From: Rhypophila decipiens
Taxonomy: Eukaryota; Ascomycota; Sordariomycetes; Sordariales; Naviculisporaceae
Direction of reading: 5' to 3'
Assembly: GCA_033297075.1 (NCBI GenBank)
Contig: MU858103.1
Coordinates: forward strand, 1 to 64,000
Length of the DNA stretch: 64,000 bases
In this document: one piece after another, positions 11,273 to 21,103 of the stretch
Position numbering within the stretch: the first letter of the stretch is position 1
Layout of the letters: every line of letters starts with the position of its first letter
The notes under the pieces: generated by a model
What the model was told of the DNA's origin: nothing
The model's input: only the letters and a program-made list of their open reading frames with translations
Databases searched by the model: none
Translations under genes and position numbers: made by a program

Positions 11273-12808
11273 TCAAGGCGCAGCCATCCGCATCTTCATC
11301 ATGGCCAACTCGGTACTCTTGGCCCACGACCCGTCCGGCGTCTGGCGATAACACATCAGTCTCCCTTCATCCCCCACACTGCCCAAGATCCGTCCGTCAT
11401 CATCAAACCCCACCCTCCACACAGGCGTGCGATGACTATCCAATTTCGAAAGCTCAGTAACCACATGCCTCACCTGTCCCGGCAGTCCACTCCAGCTCCG
11501 ATCCGCCGCAACACGAGATTGGTCCAATCCCGCGCGAATCCCCGACTTGGCAGCAGCAGGGATATACTCCCCCTCTTCTTGCCCACCAGCGGCGGCGGCG
11601 GTTTTCCCATCTTGCCCGGTGGGGGGTGCATTGTTTTTAGAATACTTTTTCAGCTCGTCAACTCCCCAGCCTCTTTGCTCTGCGCCCTCCTCGACAGGCG
11701 TAGAAAGCCCAAACACACGCACATAGCCATCTTGACAAGCCGTAGCAAGGATATCATACCCCCTTATATTCCCCGGCGCCCACGCAACATCCCGCACCAA
11801 GCCACGATGAACCCCCGTAGAGATCTCAGCAGCCAGATAAAACTCCTTTGCCGCAGTGGCGACGCCCAACGATGCAGCCACTGTATCTCGTGTCCTGTAG
11901 ATCTTGACAGAATCCATCGCCGCAACGACCAGGCCGAGCGCATCACCCGGGACCCCAGCGCGCAGGGCTGTATAGCAGACATCCAGATTAGGATCGAACT
12001 GCACCTTGAACGCCGTCTCCTCCCCCCTAGCAGGCTTAGGACAGACGGTGAACTGGTCCATCTGCGTGTAATCCGACAGATTCTCCGGCTGTTCGTTTTC
12101 GTAGACCGTCAACGTCCCGTCTGCGGATAACAACGCGAGGTAGGTATGTCTCGTATCGTCGACATGTTTCATTGAAAAAGACCGGTACGGACTGCGCGAG
12201 TTGCGCGTCTCAAACGCAGCCTTGGGTTTATTATCTGTTGTTGCTCCAGCGCCGCTCGAATTATTTCCCTTTAACGCAGAAGGCGAGGATGCACTCTGTT
12301 GACTTTGCCCCCCTTGATGCGCAGGAGTAGTATTCCCAGTCCCAGCAGCAGCAGCCCCAAACCGTCCCCCATGCCCAGTCGCAGCGTTGCTAAACCTCCG
12401 TCCCGGCGCAGCAGACGGATCCTCGGCCCAAATCTTGAACCGCCCTTCAATCCCCAAGCTAGCCAGAAGATTCGGATATATCGTAGGAGCCAGCCATTGC
12501 AGCTCGAGAATCTCCCCGCCAGCGTGCGCAGTCCAGTTGTCGCAGTGCCGCCAGATCCCGTCCTTGTGCCGGTTGAAGACGCGGATCTTGCCGTCCACGG
12601 AGCCGGTCGCGCACCGGTCGCCGTAGGTGTTGAAGGATACTGCCTGGACTAGGTCCTGGTGGCCGTGTTTGAGGATTAGGTCGAAGGAATTATGTCCGGG
12701 CGTGTTTTCGTCTGGGGGTGTTGGGGGGGAGGTTAGGAAGGGGGATATTATCGCCTGCTGGGAATGATGTTGATTATGGGGGGCGTGGTTGGAGTGGGAG
12801 GAGGGCAT
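11273..12808 (-). CDS. seh1: Nucleoporin SEH1-like WD40 protein
   Basis: Single exon, 511 residues. It begins with a Ser/His/Gln/Pro-rich leader, then FDLILKHGHQDLVQAVSFNTYGDRCATGSVDGKIRVFNRHKDGIW, the first Seh1 WD repeat. Later blades include NLLASLGIEGRFKIWAED, HRGLVRDVAWAPGNIRGYDILATACQDGYVRVF and TPVWRVGFDDDGRILGSVGDEGRLMCYRQTPDGSWAKS. Seh1 is a partial beta-propeller completed by Nup85 or Sea4, so it serves both the Nup84 Y-complex of the nuclear pore and the SEACAT regulator of TORC1. The protein is longer than yeast Seh1 (349 residues) because of low-complexity Ser/Gly/Gln insertions between blades, for example after the PGRRFSN segment. The start was chosen at the only in-frame Met before the propeller. 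Confidence 0.94.
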   Translation of the reverse strand: MPSSHSNHAPHNQHHSQQAIISPFLTSPPTPPDENTPGHNSFDLILKHGHQDLVQAVSFNTYGDRCATGSVDGKIRVFNRHKDGIWRHCDNWTAHAGGEILELQWLAPTIYPNLLASLGIEGRFKIWAEDPSAAPGRRFSNAATGHGGRFGAAAAGTGNTTPAHQGGQSQQSASSPSALKGNNSSGAGATTDNKPKAAFETRNSRSPYRSFSMKHVDDTRHTYLALLSADGTLTVYENEQPENLSDYTQMDQFTVCPKPARGEETAFKVQFDPNLDVCYTALRAGVPGDALGLVVAAMDSVKIYRTRDTVAASLGVATAAKEFYLAAEISTGVHRGLVRDVAWAPGNIRGYDILATACQDGYVRVFGLSTPVEEGAEQRGWGVDELKKYSKNNAPPTGQDGKTAAAAGGQEEGEYIPAAAKSGIRAGLDQSRVAADRSWSGLPGQVRHVVTELSKLDSHRTPVWRVGFDDDGRILGSVGDEGRLMCYRQTPDGSWAKSTELAMMKMRMAAP

Positions 12809-13325
12809 CGTTTTTTTGCTTGTTGTTTTGTAGATTAGTTGATTGAATCGTGGGTTGTTGTATATATGTGTATGCGCTCACTCGGGCTGAGGATGTGTGG
12901 CAGGTTGTGATTGCGATTGTAGTTGTCGCAGCGGTGTTGGAGGAATGCGGCTGCGATTGACGCTGAGCCGAGCGTTAATGGACATGGAACCCCTGGCAAG
13001 GGGCCCAGGCTCCTTGCAGGGCCGAGGCTTCCCGTGTGGGGAGCTTTTTCAGCAGGTCCCAGGTCGCCTACGTACTGGGGTGTGCTGGATGACATCAGCT
13101 TCATTGATCCAATACGGAATAAAAGACCACTATTTCATCCGACATTCAAATAGGTCTGATAAAGTGACAATAGTATTGTGCTTAGGATAATATACAAGAC
13201 GAAATTCTATTTCTATCCACAAGTTAAAGCTTAGACAAGATCGAATATTAACAGATAAAAGAGCCCATCCGGACATGTAGATTTTCGATTCAATATCTCA
13301 GGTCGAAACCAGGTCAGTGTGATAT
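12809..13325. promoter_or_regulatory. Upstream region of SEH1
   Basis: About 520 bp between the SEH1 start and the ALG7 stop, both on the minus strand. It should hold the SEH1 promoter and ALG7 3' UTR. Nothing else recognised. Confidence 0.5.
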
Positions 13326-14794
13326 TCACCACCGCCCCGTAATCCCCCAGTTATCCTCCTTAAACACCACCCTCGCAAGCCCATGCCTCACAAACAATCC
13401 AAACAGACCCAAAACAGTCTGCATAGCTGTCAACTCCAGCGCAAGCTTATCCTCCCTCAGCGGCCCTCTCCAGACCAACCAAAGATTAATCAACGTAAAA
13501 TTCGTCGTCTCCACAAACCTGCCCTGCCCATCTAGCGTCACCCTCAACAACCTCAGATTATGCAACATCTTGAGCCCCCACGCAATGGGCGGCTTGGGCT
13601 GGCGATCCACAGTCCAAGGCGTGATACTCGGCTCTAACAGCCCAGTCCGCGCATTAAACCGCGGCAATCTGTGCCGTGGACAAGGTACCAAACCAAACAA
13701 CTGCGGGACAGAATATACAAAGTTGAATATCTGCGGGATCAAGAGCAGAATAAGCGTCTTGCTGAAGTGACCCAGTATACTGACCACCACGAAAACCATG
13801 CCCGCAAAGTAGCAGTACGTGTCTCCTACAAACACGCGGGCCGGGTACCGGTTATACCAAAGCAGGGCAAACGATACGCCCAGGAAGGGCAACAGAAAAT
13901 AGAGCGAGAACAAATGGGAGTCGGTCGCTGGGTGCGGGTAAGGCGGGGTGATGAGGTACAGCGCGTCGTTGATGGCTAGAAGCATCGCAATCACGATGGA
14001 CTGGGTCACTTCAATGCCGTTTATTCCCGCCAGAATGTTGATGCTGTTTGGGCTGAAAATGGCCACGCCGGCCATGTAGACGTAGTAAAGCGGCCCTAGG
14101 TTAAAGAGCTCGCCGAGATATGGCTGCAGAGGGATGGGTATGACGATGGAGGTGACGCCAAAGTCGACAAAGTAAACTACTAGTAAGGGAATCGAGGCGA
14201 AGGCCGGGATGAAGAATTTGTGCCGCCAGCGGATGTCAAAGAGGTCGTCGCCTATTCCGAGGATGGCGATCGACTGGAGCGAGATGATGGCGGACAGGTA
14301 GGAGGCGAGCTGAAATTCATCCCATTAGCTTTTGCAGCATCTTGCGAAAGCCGTGTTTCAGTCCATACCTTGCTATGCGGGAAGCGATGCAAGAACCGCC
14401 CCTGCTGGACATGCTCAACATGCAGCACCACATCGCGATTACCGCCTCCGCTCGTCGCCGCCACGATATCTTTGTAAAAGGGAAAAGGAACAAAAATAAT
14501 AACAACAAGCAGGTACACGACCGCGCATATCGCGCCCATGCACTCGGGAATCTCCTTCCTGTGGTGCTTGCTCATATCCACGCCCTTGAGCCCAGCCTTC
14601 ATGAATGTCGGCCCGAGCCAGCGGATCATGGCAAAGGTCGCCGCAAACGCCAGCCCGCTGAGGGCAAGCGACGCTATCAGGGGCTCGCCATCGCCTTGGA
14701 AGGTGTTTGTGAGGATGACGACGCAGGCGAATGTGAGCGAGAGGAGACTGAGGGTCTCGGTTCGCGAGAGGGAAGTGGGCGAATGTGCTGTCAT
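13326..14794 (-). CDS. alg7: UDP-GlcNAc:dolichyl-phosphate GlcNAc-1-phosphotransferase (ALG7)
   Basis: Exons 14794-14369 and 14309-13326 join in phase to 469 residues. The protein is a polytopic ER membrane enzyme that makes Dol-PP-GlcNAc, the first committed step of N-glycan assembly and the target of tunicamycin. Diagnostic segments are KGVDMSKHHRKEIPECMG near residues 60-77, ILGIGDDLFDIRWRHK just after the intron, NSINILAGINGIEVTQS, and YPARVFVGDTYCYFAGM, which contains the conserved catalytic Asp of the polyprenyl-P HexNAc-1-P transferase family. About ten hydrophobic segments are visible. Length fits fungal Alg7. Nothing unusual seen. Confidence 0.96.
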
Positions 14795-15288
14795 TTTCGA
14801 TATAATAATGTTCGGATTCGACGGAAGATGGTTATAAAAGACAGGTTGCGCCGCTACCGCTCATATCGCAAAAACGGGAGCTTGATCGGGAATATCGGTT
14901 GGATCTGGATGCGACCATGATTCTTTTGCTCTCCTAATCCTCGGTGCGTTCGTTTGAAACCAGCAGGCCGTTATGCGCTGCGCGCAACACGATGGTGTCG
15001 AAATTTGAAGCTGATGATGTTTTGTGATACAAAAGAAAAGACAGATCGCCAAACGAATTCACGAGACGTCATTTGCCAGTGGATGCGGCTAGAAAGCTTA
15101 AATTTGCCGGGCGGGTTTAGGGGCGTGGCACCCCTGCCACCCTACGCTAGCGCACCGTTGGGCGGGCTGATGGGTCCAAGCCCAGCCCAGCCTCGAAAGC
15201 CGTTCACCGGGCATTGCATCCGTACGTATTCATATTCAATGTCTCATTCTTGGAGACTCCTTATATAAAGACTTCAATAGGTAGCCAA
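14795..15288. promoter_or_regulatory. Upstream region of ALG7
   Basis: About 490 bp separating the ALG7 start from the stop of the JmjC gene, both minus-strand. No exon or repeat recognised. Confidence 0.5.
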
Positions 15289-16899
15289 CTAATTCCACCA
15301 AAAACTGACACTAAAACTGACACTCAACCCCCTAACATAATGCCACCACCCAATGGGGATATAAAGCGTGTCCCCTTCTTCAAGGATACACTCCAAATAT
15401 GGCACTTTTCGAAAATCATCAAAGCCATCATCACTACCACTGTCTTCTTCCCCATCCTCGCTGCTCTGCTCATAAGGCTCATCCCACCCCTCAAGCAAAC
15501 CAACATCAACCAAGCTCGTGTTCCCCATCTCCACACCATCTTCCTTCCCCCTTCTCCTCATCCTCTCCGTCTCCTGCGGCGCATACAGCCGTACATATTT
15601 CCTGCCCACAACCTGCACAAGCAAATTATGATACGGGTCCGTATGTAAAGGGGTAATCGTGCCCGGCGGTCCAAACCATGCATTCAATTGCGGCTCTTCC
15701 AATTCCTCCTTATCTTGGGTCGAATCCGTCGGATGACCCGGCGGTGAGGTATAGCACAGGTCTGGGATTGTGATATCTGATCGTAGGAGAGGTAATTGGG
15801 TAAGGAGTTGGTGTTGTGCTAGGTAAGCTATTTTCTCTTGCTCCTTTTTCTCCTTTTCGCTGCCTGCTTGGTGCAGCTCGGTACCAAGGCCAGTGGTAGA
15901 GGTGGAGGTGGAGGTGGAATCAATATATTCAGACAGAAACTCCCCAAACGGTATAATCTTCTGACTCCACCCATCATCAACATAACTCCTGCCGATTTCA
16001 ACGGGGACAAGACGACGCCCGTCAAAGGTGCGTGATAACAAGTAGGCGGGCTTTTTCCACGGATGGGTCGTTCGAGCAGGCCAGTCATTCACCAAGCCAG
16101 AAATAACCAGCGGTTCGGGGCCTCTCTCTCTTGGTGCTTTGTCCAGGTGTGTTTGGAACTGTTCCATTGAAATGGCATTTATCCTCCAGACGGGGTGCTT
16201 AATCGGCGGCGTGAATGGTTCTGCGCTAGCAAAGGACGGGAATTTGCCCCAGGCATTGTTGTCGATTGAGAGACGTCTTTTCTTGGTTGGTCGTGGAGGG
16301 TCACCCTCCAAATCCATAGAAGGGCTCGAATGTCGGCAAACACGCTCAAGCAGCCCAAAAGACTCATCAATCCATCCCCTCCCTCGTTTCCCAGCAGCCC
16401 CGGCCAGTATCAAGGCAAGATCGAGAGTCCGAACCATTTCATCAAGCGGCATTGGCATCTCGATACTCCTTGACCCATCCCTTTGTTCCAACCAAGTCAA
16501 GAACAAGGCCCCGAATTTTAATATCGAAGCATCGGTATAAAGCTGTCTCCAGCAAACTGGCAAATCTTTGAACAGATAAGCGTAGAACCTGCCGTAGGCG
16601 ATGGAGGCGAGGTCGTCTAGCCTCTGTATAAGTAGCTGGAGTTCCCTTGTTCTGGTCGGATCAGATTGCTGCTCTTTGTTCCAAGGATTTGTGTATAACC
16701 TGGATAGAATCCCAGCTTGTCGCTGGAGAAGTTGGATCAAGGGTGTGTCGCAACCTAGGATTCCGGTGGTGGTGCTGTTTCTCGATGTGGCAGTTGAAGA
16801 AAATGAAGAAAGCGCGCGTTGGCATTCTTGTTGGATATCCTCTGCTGCTGAGAGACAATGTGCCCTTAGCGGGTCTAGGGGTGATGTTGTCGATGCCAT
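15289..16899 (-). CDS. JmjC-domain Fe(II)/2-oxoglutarate oxygenase (JMJD5/KDM8-like)
   Basis: Single exon, 536 residues. An N-terminal helical region (1-230) precedes a cupin-8 type JmjC domain. It begins with [13 protein letters not shown], continues with [36 protein letters not shown], then [37 protein letters not shown] and ends with [28 protein letters not shown]. The metal triad is H419, D421 and H520 (HxD...H), intact, so an active oxygenase is expected. The C-terminal [16 protein letters not shown] signature matches JMJD5. The substrate in fungi is not known to me; hydroxylase activity is more likely than histone demethylation. An acidic loop (residues about 477-496) interrupts the domain. 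Confidence 0.9.
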   Translation of the reverse strand: MASTTSPLDPLRAHCLSAAEDIQQECQRALSSFSSTATSRNSTTTGILGCDTPLIQLLQRQAGILSRLYTNPWNKEQQSDPTRTRELQLLIQRLDDLASIAYGRFYAYLFKDLPVCWRQLYTDASILKFGALFLTWLEQRDGSRSIEMPMPLDEMVRTLDLALILAGAAGKRGRGWIDESFGLLERVCRHSSPSMDLEGDPPRPTKKRRLSIDNNAWGKFPSFASAEPFTPPIKHPVWRINAISMEQFQTHLDKAPRERGPEPLVISGLVNDWPARTTHPWKKPAYLLSRTFDGRRLVPVEIGRSYVDDGWSQKIIPFGEFLSEYIDSTSTSTSTTGLGTELHQAGSEKEKKEQEKIAYLAQHQLLTQLPLLRSDITIPDLCYTSPPGHPTDSTQDKEELEEPQLNAWFGPPGTITPLHTDPYHNLLVQVVGRKYVRLYAPQETERMRRRGKEDGVEMGNTSLVDVGLLEGWDEPYEQSSEDGEEDSGSDDGFDDFRKVPYLECILEEGDTLYIPIGWWHYVRGLSVSFSVSFWWN

Positions 16900-17523
16900 T
16901 TCGTGATTGTTAGTTGTTCGAGTAGGTGCACGGCGTGGGTCTTCCGTTCTTTCTAAACTGTATCGTGCTCTTGTGTGACTGTGGAATTGGAAGGTGAGTG
17001 AGGAGAGAAGCGTGTCAGTCAGGAGCTTGTCCTGTCATCCGCAAACTTGACTCATTATTCACGTAATCAGCCGCGACTTGATCCAAATGATCTAAAAAAG
17101 AAAGAGGCCATGTGACTGAAGACATGATGGGGTTGAAGAAAATGAAACAATGAATTGTTGTTTGTTGTTGGGATTTATTACACTACACTAGCTTCATGTT
17201 TTAGCGGGCGTTGCGCGGGCCGTCCCGCTGCAAAATAACGTGCAGTGCGGGGACAGGGGCCTAAAACATCTCGGGGCAATCAGACCGCATGGTCCACCAC
17301 TGATGGGATGAAAAGAGGAATAAAACAATAGAGACCAAGACATGAGATGGAATGTTTAGGGCTGTATATGAGAAGGACGTGATATTAAGCTCAGCGCGTA
17401 TCTGCATGCCAAAGGTTGTTGGTAGCATCAGTGACCCGAGCAACTGGAACCGAATCTCCAAACGGAAATTTCATTGCTTTTTCTCTCATCCAGCCAGGGC
17501 TCGTAGACAAGTCGCTACCCTGG
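16900..17523. promoter_or_regulatory. Upstream region of the JmjC gene
   Basis: About 620 bp between the JmjC start and the methyltransferase stop, same strand. Presumed promoter plus 3' UTR; no exon recognised. Confidence 0.45.
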
Positions 17524-18748
17524 TCAGTGTGAACGTATAGGCTTCGTTTCCCCCCCCGGTTTCTGCGCCCAAACAAAGTGCACCGGAACATAAGCGTGGA
17601 ACCTCTTGTTCCCAAGCGTATGAGCAACGCCCTGCACGATCTCGTCAATCTCGGCCTGTGGAATGCCAGCTTCGACAAAGGGCTTCGCCGCCATGGCCAG
17701 GACCAAATCCCAGAGGATCTCGCGGAAATAGCCCCCGATCCTCCTCAGCCGCGTGTCCTTGGGCCACTCCCCGATCGGTATGTGAAATATGCGCCTCTCG
17801 ACATTGACAAAGCCCACCTTCTCCAGATCTTGAGGGAGATGCTCGACAAAATGCGTCTCAAAGCCGTACTTCTTGTTGAGTGCCTCGCTGCAGACCTTGT
17901 AAAATCTTTTGAGTGGGTAGTTGGGTTTGACCGACTCGTCGTCACATCCTATGGCCGGGAATAGTTCTTGCGACTCGACCCAGCCGCCAGGATTGAGGTT
18001 TCTGTGAAGCTATCAGCACACCAGTAGATGGTAACCCATGGCAGAGACTGGTTCTCACTCAAATATCGTACGAAACAGCTTGCAATTGTCCTTCAGAGTG
18101 ACACCCACAAAGCGCAGGTGCATAAAGTCGAAGTCATCGTCATGGACCCAGTTGTCTTCAATATCGTCAACTATAAACTCCACGTTGGGAGGTATCCAGA
18201 CCGGTTGTATCGGCGAGAGATCAACACCAATGACTTTGGCGCTTGGTAAAGCTTCACCGACTGAAACGCAATGTCAAAACAAACCCGTCAGTTTGTCTCG
18301 TCGGGTCAAGAGTCCCTTTTTCACATACCTTCAATGGCCCAGTCGCCGAAGCCGGTCCCTAGGTCGATAATCTTTTGTGGATGGCTTCCAATGGGAGCAA
18401 GGTAGTGCTTCCCATCCAAGAGTTCCTTGAACATGATGTGTCGCAGAGACTCCCTTTTAAACTCGGCCTCGTCGTTTGGTATTGGATAACGACCATGGCG
18501 ATAACTGTGATAGCGCCTGTACAGCAGTTGATTAGGACATGGGCCAACATCTTGGGAAAGATCTGGGGTCAGAGATACCTCCCGTATTCCCACACATGCT
18601 CATGTATACTAGACGTCACCGAGCCAAACATGGACCCGGCCGCACTCTCAGCATAGTCTGAACCAGCATCGCGAGGCCCGTCGGGCTCATCCCAGGGATC
18701 GTCAGGATCGTCCGTCAGAGGTTCTATCACGTTGTTTAGGCTGTCCAT
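17524..18748 (-). CDS. LaeA-like SAM-dependent methyltransferase
   Basis: Exons 18748-18579, 18516-18329, 18260-18059 and 18001-17524 give 345 residues in phase. An acidic disordered leader (MDSLNNVIEPLTDDPDDPWDEPD) is followed by HEHVWEYGRRYHSYRHGRYPIPNDEAE, a hallmark of the fungal LaeA/TAM-type family. SAM motif I is IIDLGTGFGDWAIE at about residues 106-119. Motif II is VIGVDLSPIQPVWIPPNVEFIVDDIED, and NLNPGGWVESQE is the post-III strand region. LaeA and its many paralogues affect secondary metabolism and development; most paralogues have no defined substrate. I do not claim this is LaeA itself. The introns are 57-68 bp with standard ends. Confidence 0.9.
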
Positions 18749-21103
18749 ATCTGATATGTTTTGATGAGCGAGGGGATGTCGGACAAGCTCTACTGCCAGT
18801 CGCGGAGCTGAATGAGACCAAGAGTGAGATATGACTGTGCCAACAAAAGATGCATGTCGATACGATCTGTAACCAGATGATGTAACGCGGATGAAGCCGA
18901 AATCCTGGCGAGAAGATAACGGAGACAAGCAGATCTGGTGACCTATATCGAGCCCCTGAGCCGCAAAATTTCCAGATTTGGAGAGCCGTGCCAAGGGGTA
19001 TCACAAAGGAGTCCGGGACGGAGCTGAAAAGGGAGGTTTGTCAACAAGGTCTCGACTGGTAGACAAAGACCAGATGATGGCGGCCCGAGGTAGCTAAAAG
19101 GGGAAAAGGGAGCGCCCTGACGACATCAGGGATTGTGTACGAGGTTCAAGTTGGAAAGATGCAATGGATCGTGATGTTGATCTCTGGTCGTTTCTGGATG
19201 AGACTGCGGGGTGGTCATAATAATGGAACCTCCCCAGAAAGCGACTAGGCGTACATCCCGGAGCGGGGAGCAGGTCTTATTTAGCTTCAGGACCCGCAGG
19301 AGTCGACCCAAACTGGCGGGAAGAGATCAAGAATACAACTGGAATACCACAGGCATGGGCCACTTGGGAACAGAAAAGGAACAAATGCAGATATAGAGAA
19401 GTTCTCTGCAGAAGTGAGGAGCGAGGAGGATGGTGAGAAAGTGGGACGGTGGATGTAATTGACAAGGGTCACGAACCAATCAAGGAGCGAGATCTTGTTC
19501 TTGATGAGTTCTTCTTCCTTTCCTGGGACCTGGGCACCGGGGATGAGGAAGACTGGATGATGGGAGCACCGCCTAGCCTAGTACCTAGCACACGGACTAA
19601 TAAAAGGAAGCTTTGAGAAAGTATATGAGAGCCTCGCAGATGCTCCAAGATGCTGTGGAACGGCACAGGGCAGAGAGTGACAACTGGCGTTCCAGCATGA
19701 GTACTGTGAAGGCTGCCACACAGCAGAGCAACCCGCATCCATGGATAAGGATCGGTCCCAGTCCAAGCCGGGCCGTGGCAGGCAGCATACACAGCCCACC
19801 AGTTCTACAGTGTACCGGGCGGGGCAGGACTCCCGACGGGAGTTGAGGGTTACCGTTTACCTGCCACCGGCGTCCCGGTACGCTGGCAAAACCGTCCCTG
19901 TAGCACAAGAAACACTGTGCACGCTGCAAGCAAAGAGCATGGTTCCCAAAAGCTTTGAGCTGAGGTTTCTCTGGGACTCACCGGAGAGGGGTAAGTGGAA
20001 CTGGAACCAAGAAGAACACGAAGCCCAAGACCGTGAAATGCGACGAATTTCAAATCTCAACAAGCCGGATGCAACAGTGCCAACGAAGCCGGCACGGAAG
20101 AGAAGGCGGAACAAAACATGCTCTCTGAGGCCTCTGGAGCTGCTAATGCGCCGACTGCCGACAGTGGCCAGGTCTGGTCCTACATGAGACGATGGGACTC
20201 TTCAACGGGCGGGAAGCGGCATTCCGTGTGAATTGAATACCGATAAGGTAGCAGATCACGGAATCATGATATGACGAATGAATCTGAAGGTTTGCCTGAG
20301 AATGATATGGAGCGGGGTGGTGGGAACTTGGAAGCTGCTCGATTTTCTCGTCACAGCGAGAGTGCTCGATGAGAGAGAGGCGGTCTTGGCGTGTCCCCAG
20401 TTGCATGGCGCCGTGCAGTAATCCAAGTTGGTCAGCGAACGGCAAGTCCTTGCCGAGCATTGAAAAAGCAGGTGGCCAGAGAGTTTCGGTCCCGTCCATG
20501 TCAGCGGCTTGGATCGGACTGCCTTCGAAACTTGATCTTTTATGACGGCCAACTTGAGATAGATGGTGCATTCAATTGAGGTGTTGAGTGAGCGACTGAA
20601 CGGGTTTAAGTGGTGAATTGGAGAAAGTTTGGAGCGGTTCAGCCAGTCAAATGCCACCAAGATGGTTGGTTGCACAACTTTCTAGTAGTGGGCCCCAGCT
20701 GATGCCAACTGAGCGGCGCCAATAACCGTCTGCCCGTTAACAGGGGTGCACGCCAACCGTCCAGTTTAACGAACCATCTCCCCACCTCCAAGTCGCGTCT
20801 CGCAGCGCGTCTTAACGTGGGAGCGCGATCAACACTTCCCACCCACCAGCACCAGGTCTTCCAGGCTTGGGTATCCTACACTAGATCCATGCCCACTTCC
20901 AACTTGGCCCAAAACACACAATTGACGATATCCAATTTTTTTATGTCGACATGAATTATACCCAGGGTTAACACGCTCAGCTGAATCATCTTACGACGAG
21001 TTATCCTTTCTTGTCTGGGCCGCTCCTGTCCTGGTGAACGCCTCGACCAGCCCATCCAAGTGATCACCAATACGCGTTTTATAAGCTGTAACGAGTAACG
21101 ACC
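18749..21103. promoter_or_regulatory. Long divergent region between the methyltransferase and CDC45
   Basis: About 2.35 kb with no supported exon. It must contain the methyltransferase promoter and, at the right edge, the CDC45 promoter. A plus-strand reading frame at 19741-20187 lacks domain features and looks like chance. A long 5' leader or a non-coding transcript is possible, but the sequence alone does not show it. Confidence 0.45.
21072..21077. promoter_or_regulatory. MluI cell-cycle box (ACGCGT) upstream of CDC45
   Basis: ACGCGT lies 27 bp before the CDC45 start codon. In yeasts this is the core of the MBF/SBF-type (APSES) cell-cycle site that controls replication genes. Its function here is inferred; it is close enough to the start to fall in the 5' UTR. 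Confidence 0.4.

Noticed and set aside
17524..18748. Calling the methyltransferase LaeA itself and proposing a secondary-metabolite cluster
   Set aside because: The motifs fit the whole LaeA-like family, which has many paralogues per genome. No backbone synthase (PKS, NRPS, terpene cyclase) occurs nearby, and the P450 is 16 kb away behind housekeeping genes.
19741..20187. 148-residue plus-strand reading frame upstream of CDC45
   Set aside because: Composition is irregular, no domain or signal is visible, no splice partners continue it, and it lies antisense to the probable leader of the methyltransferase gene.
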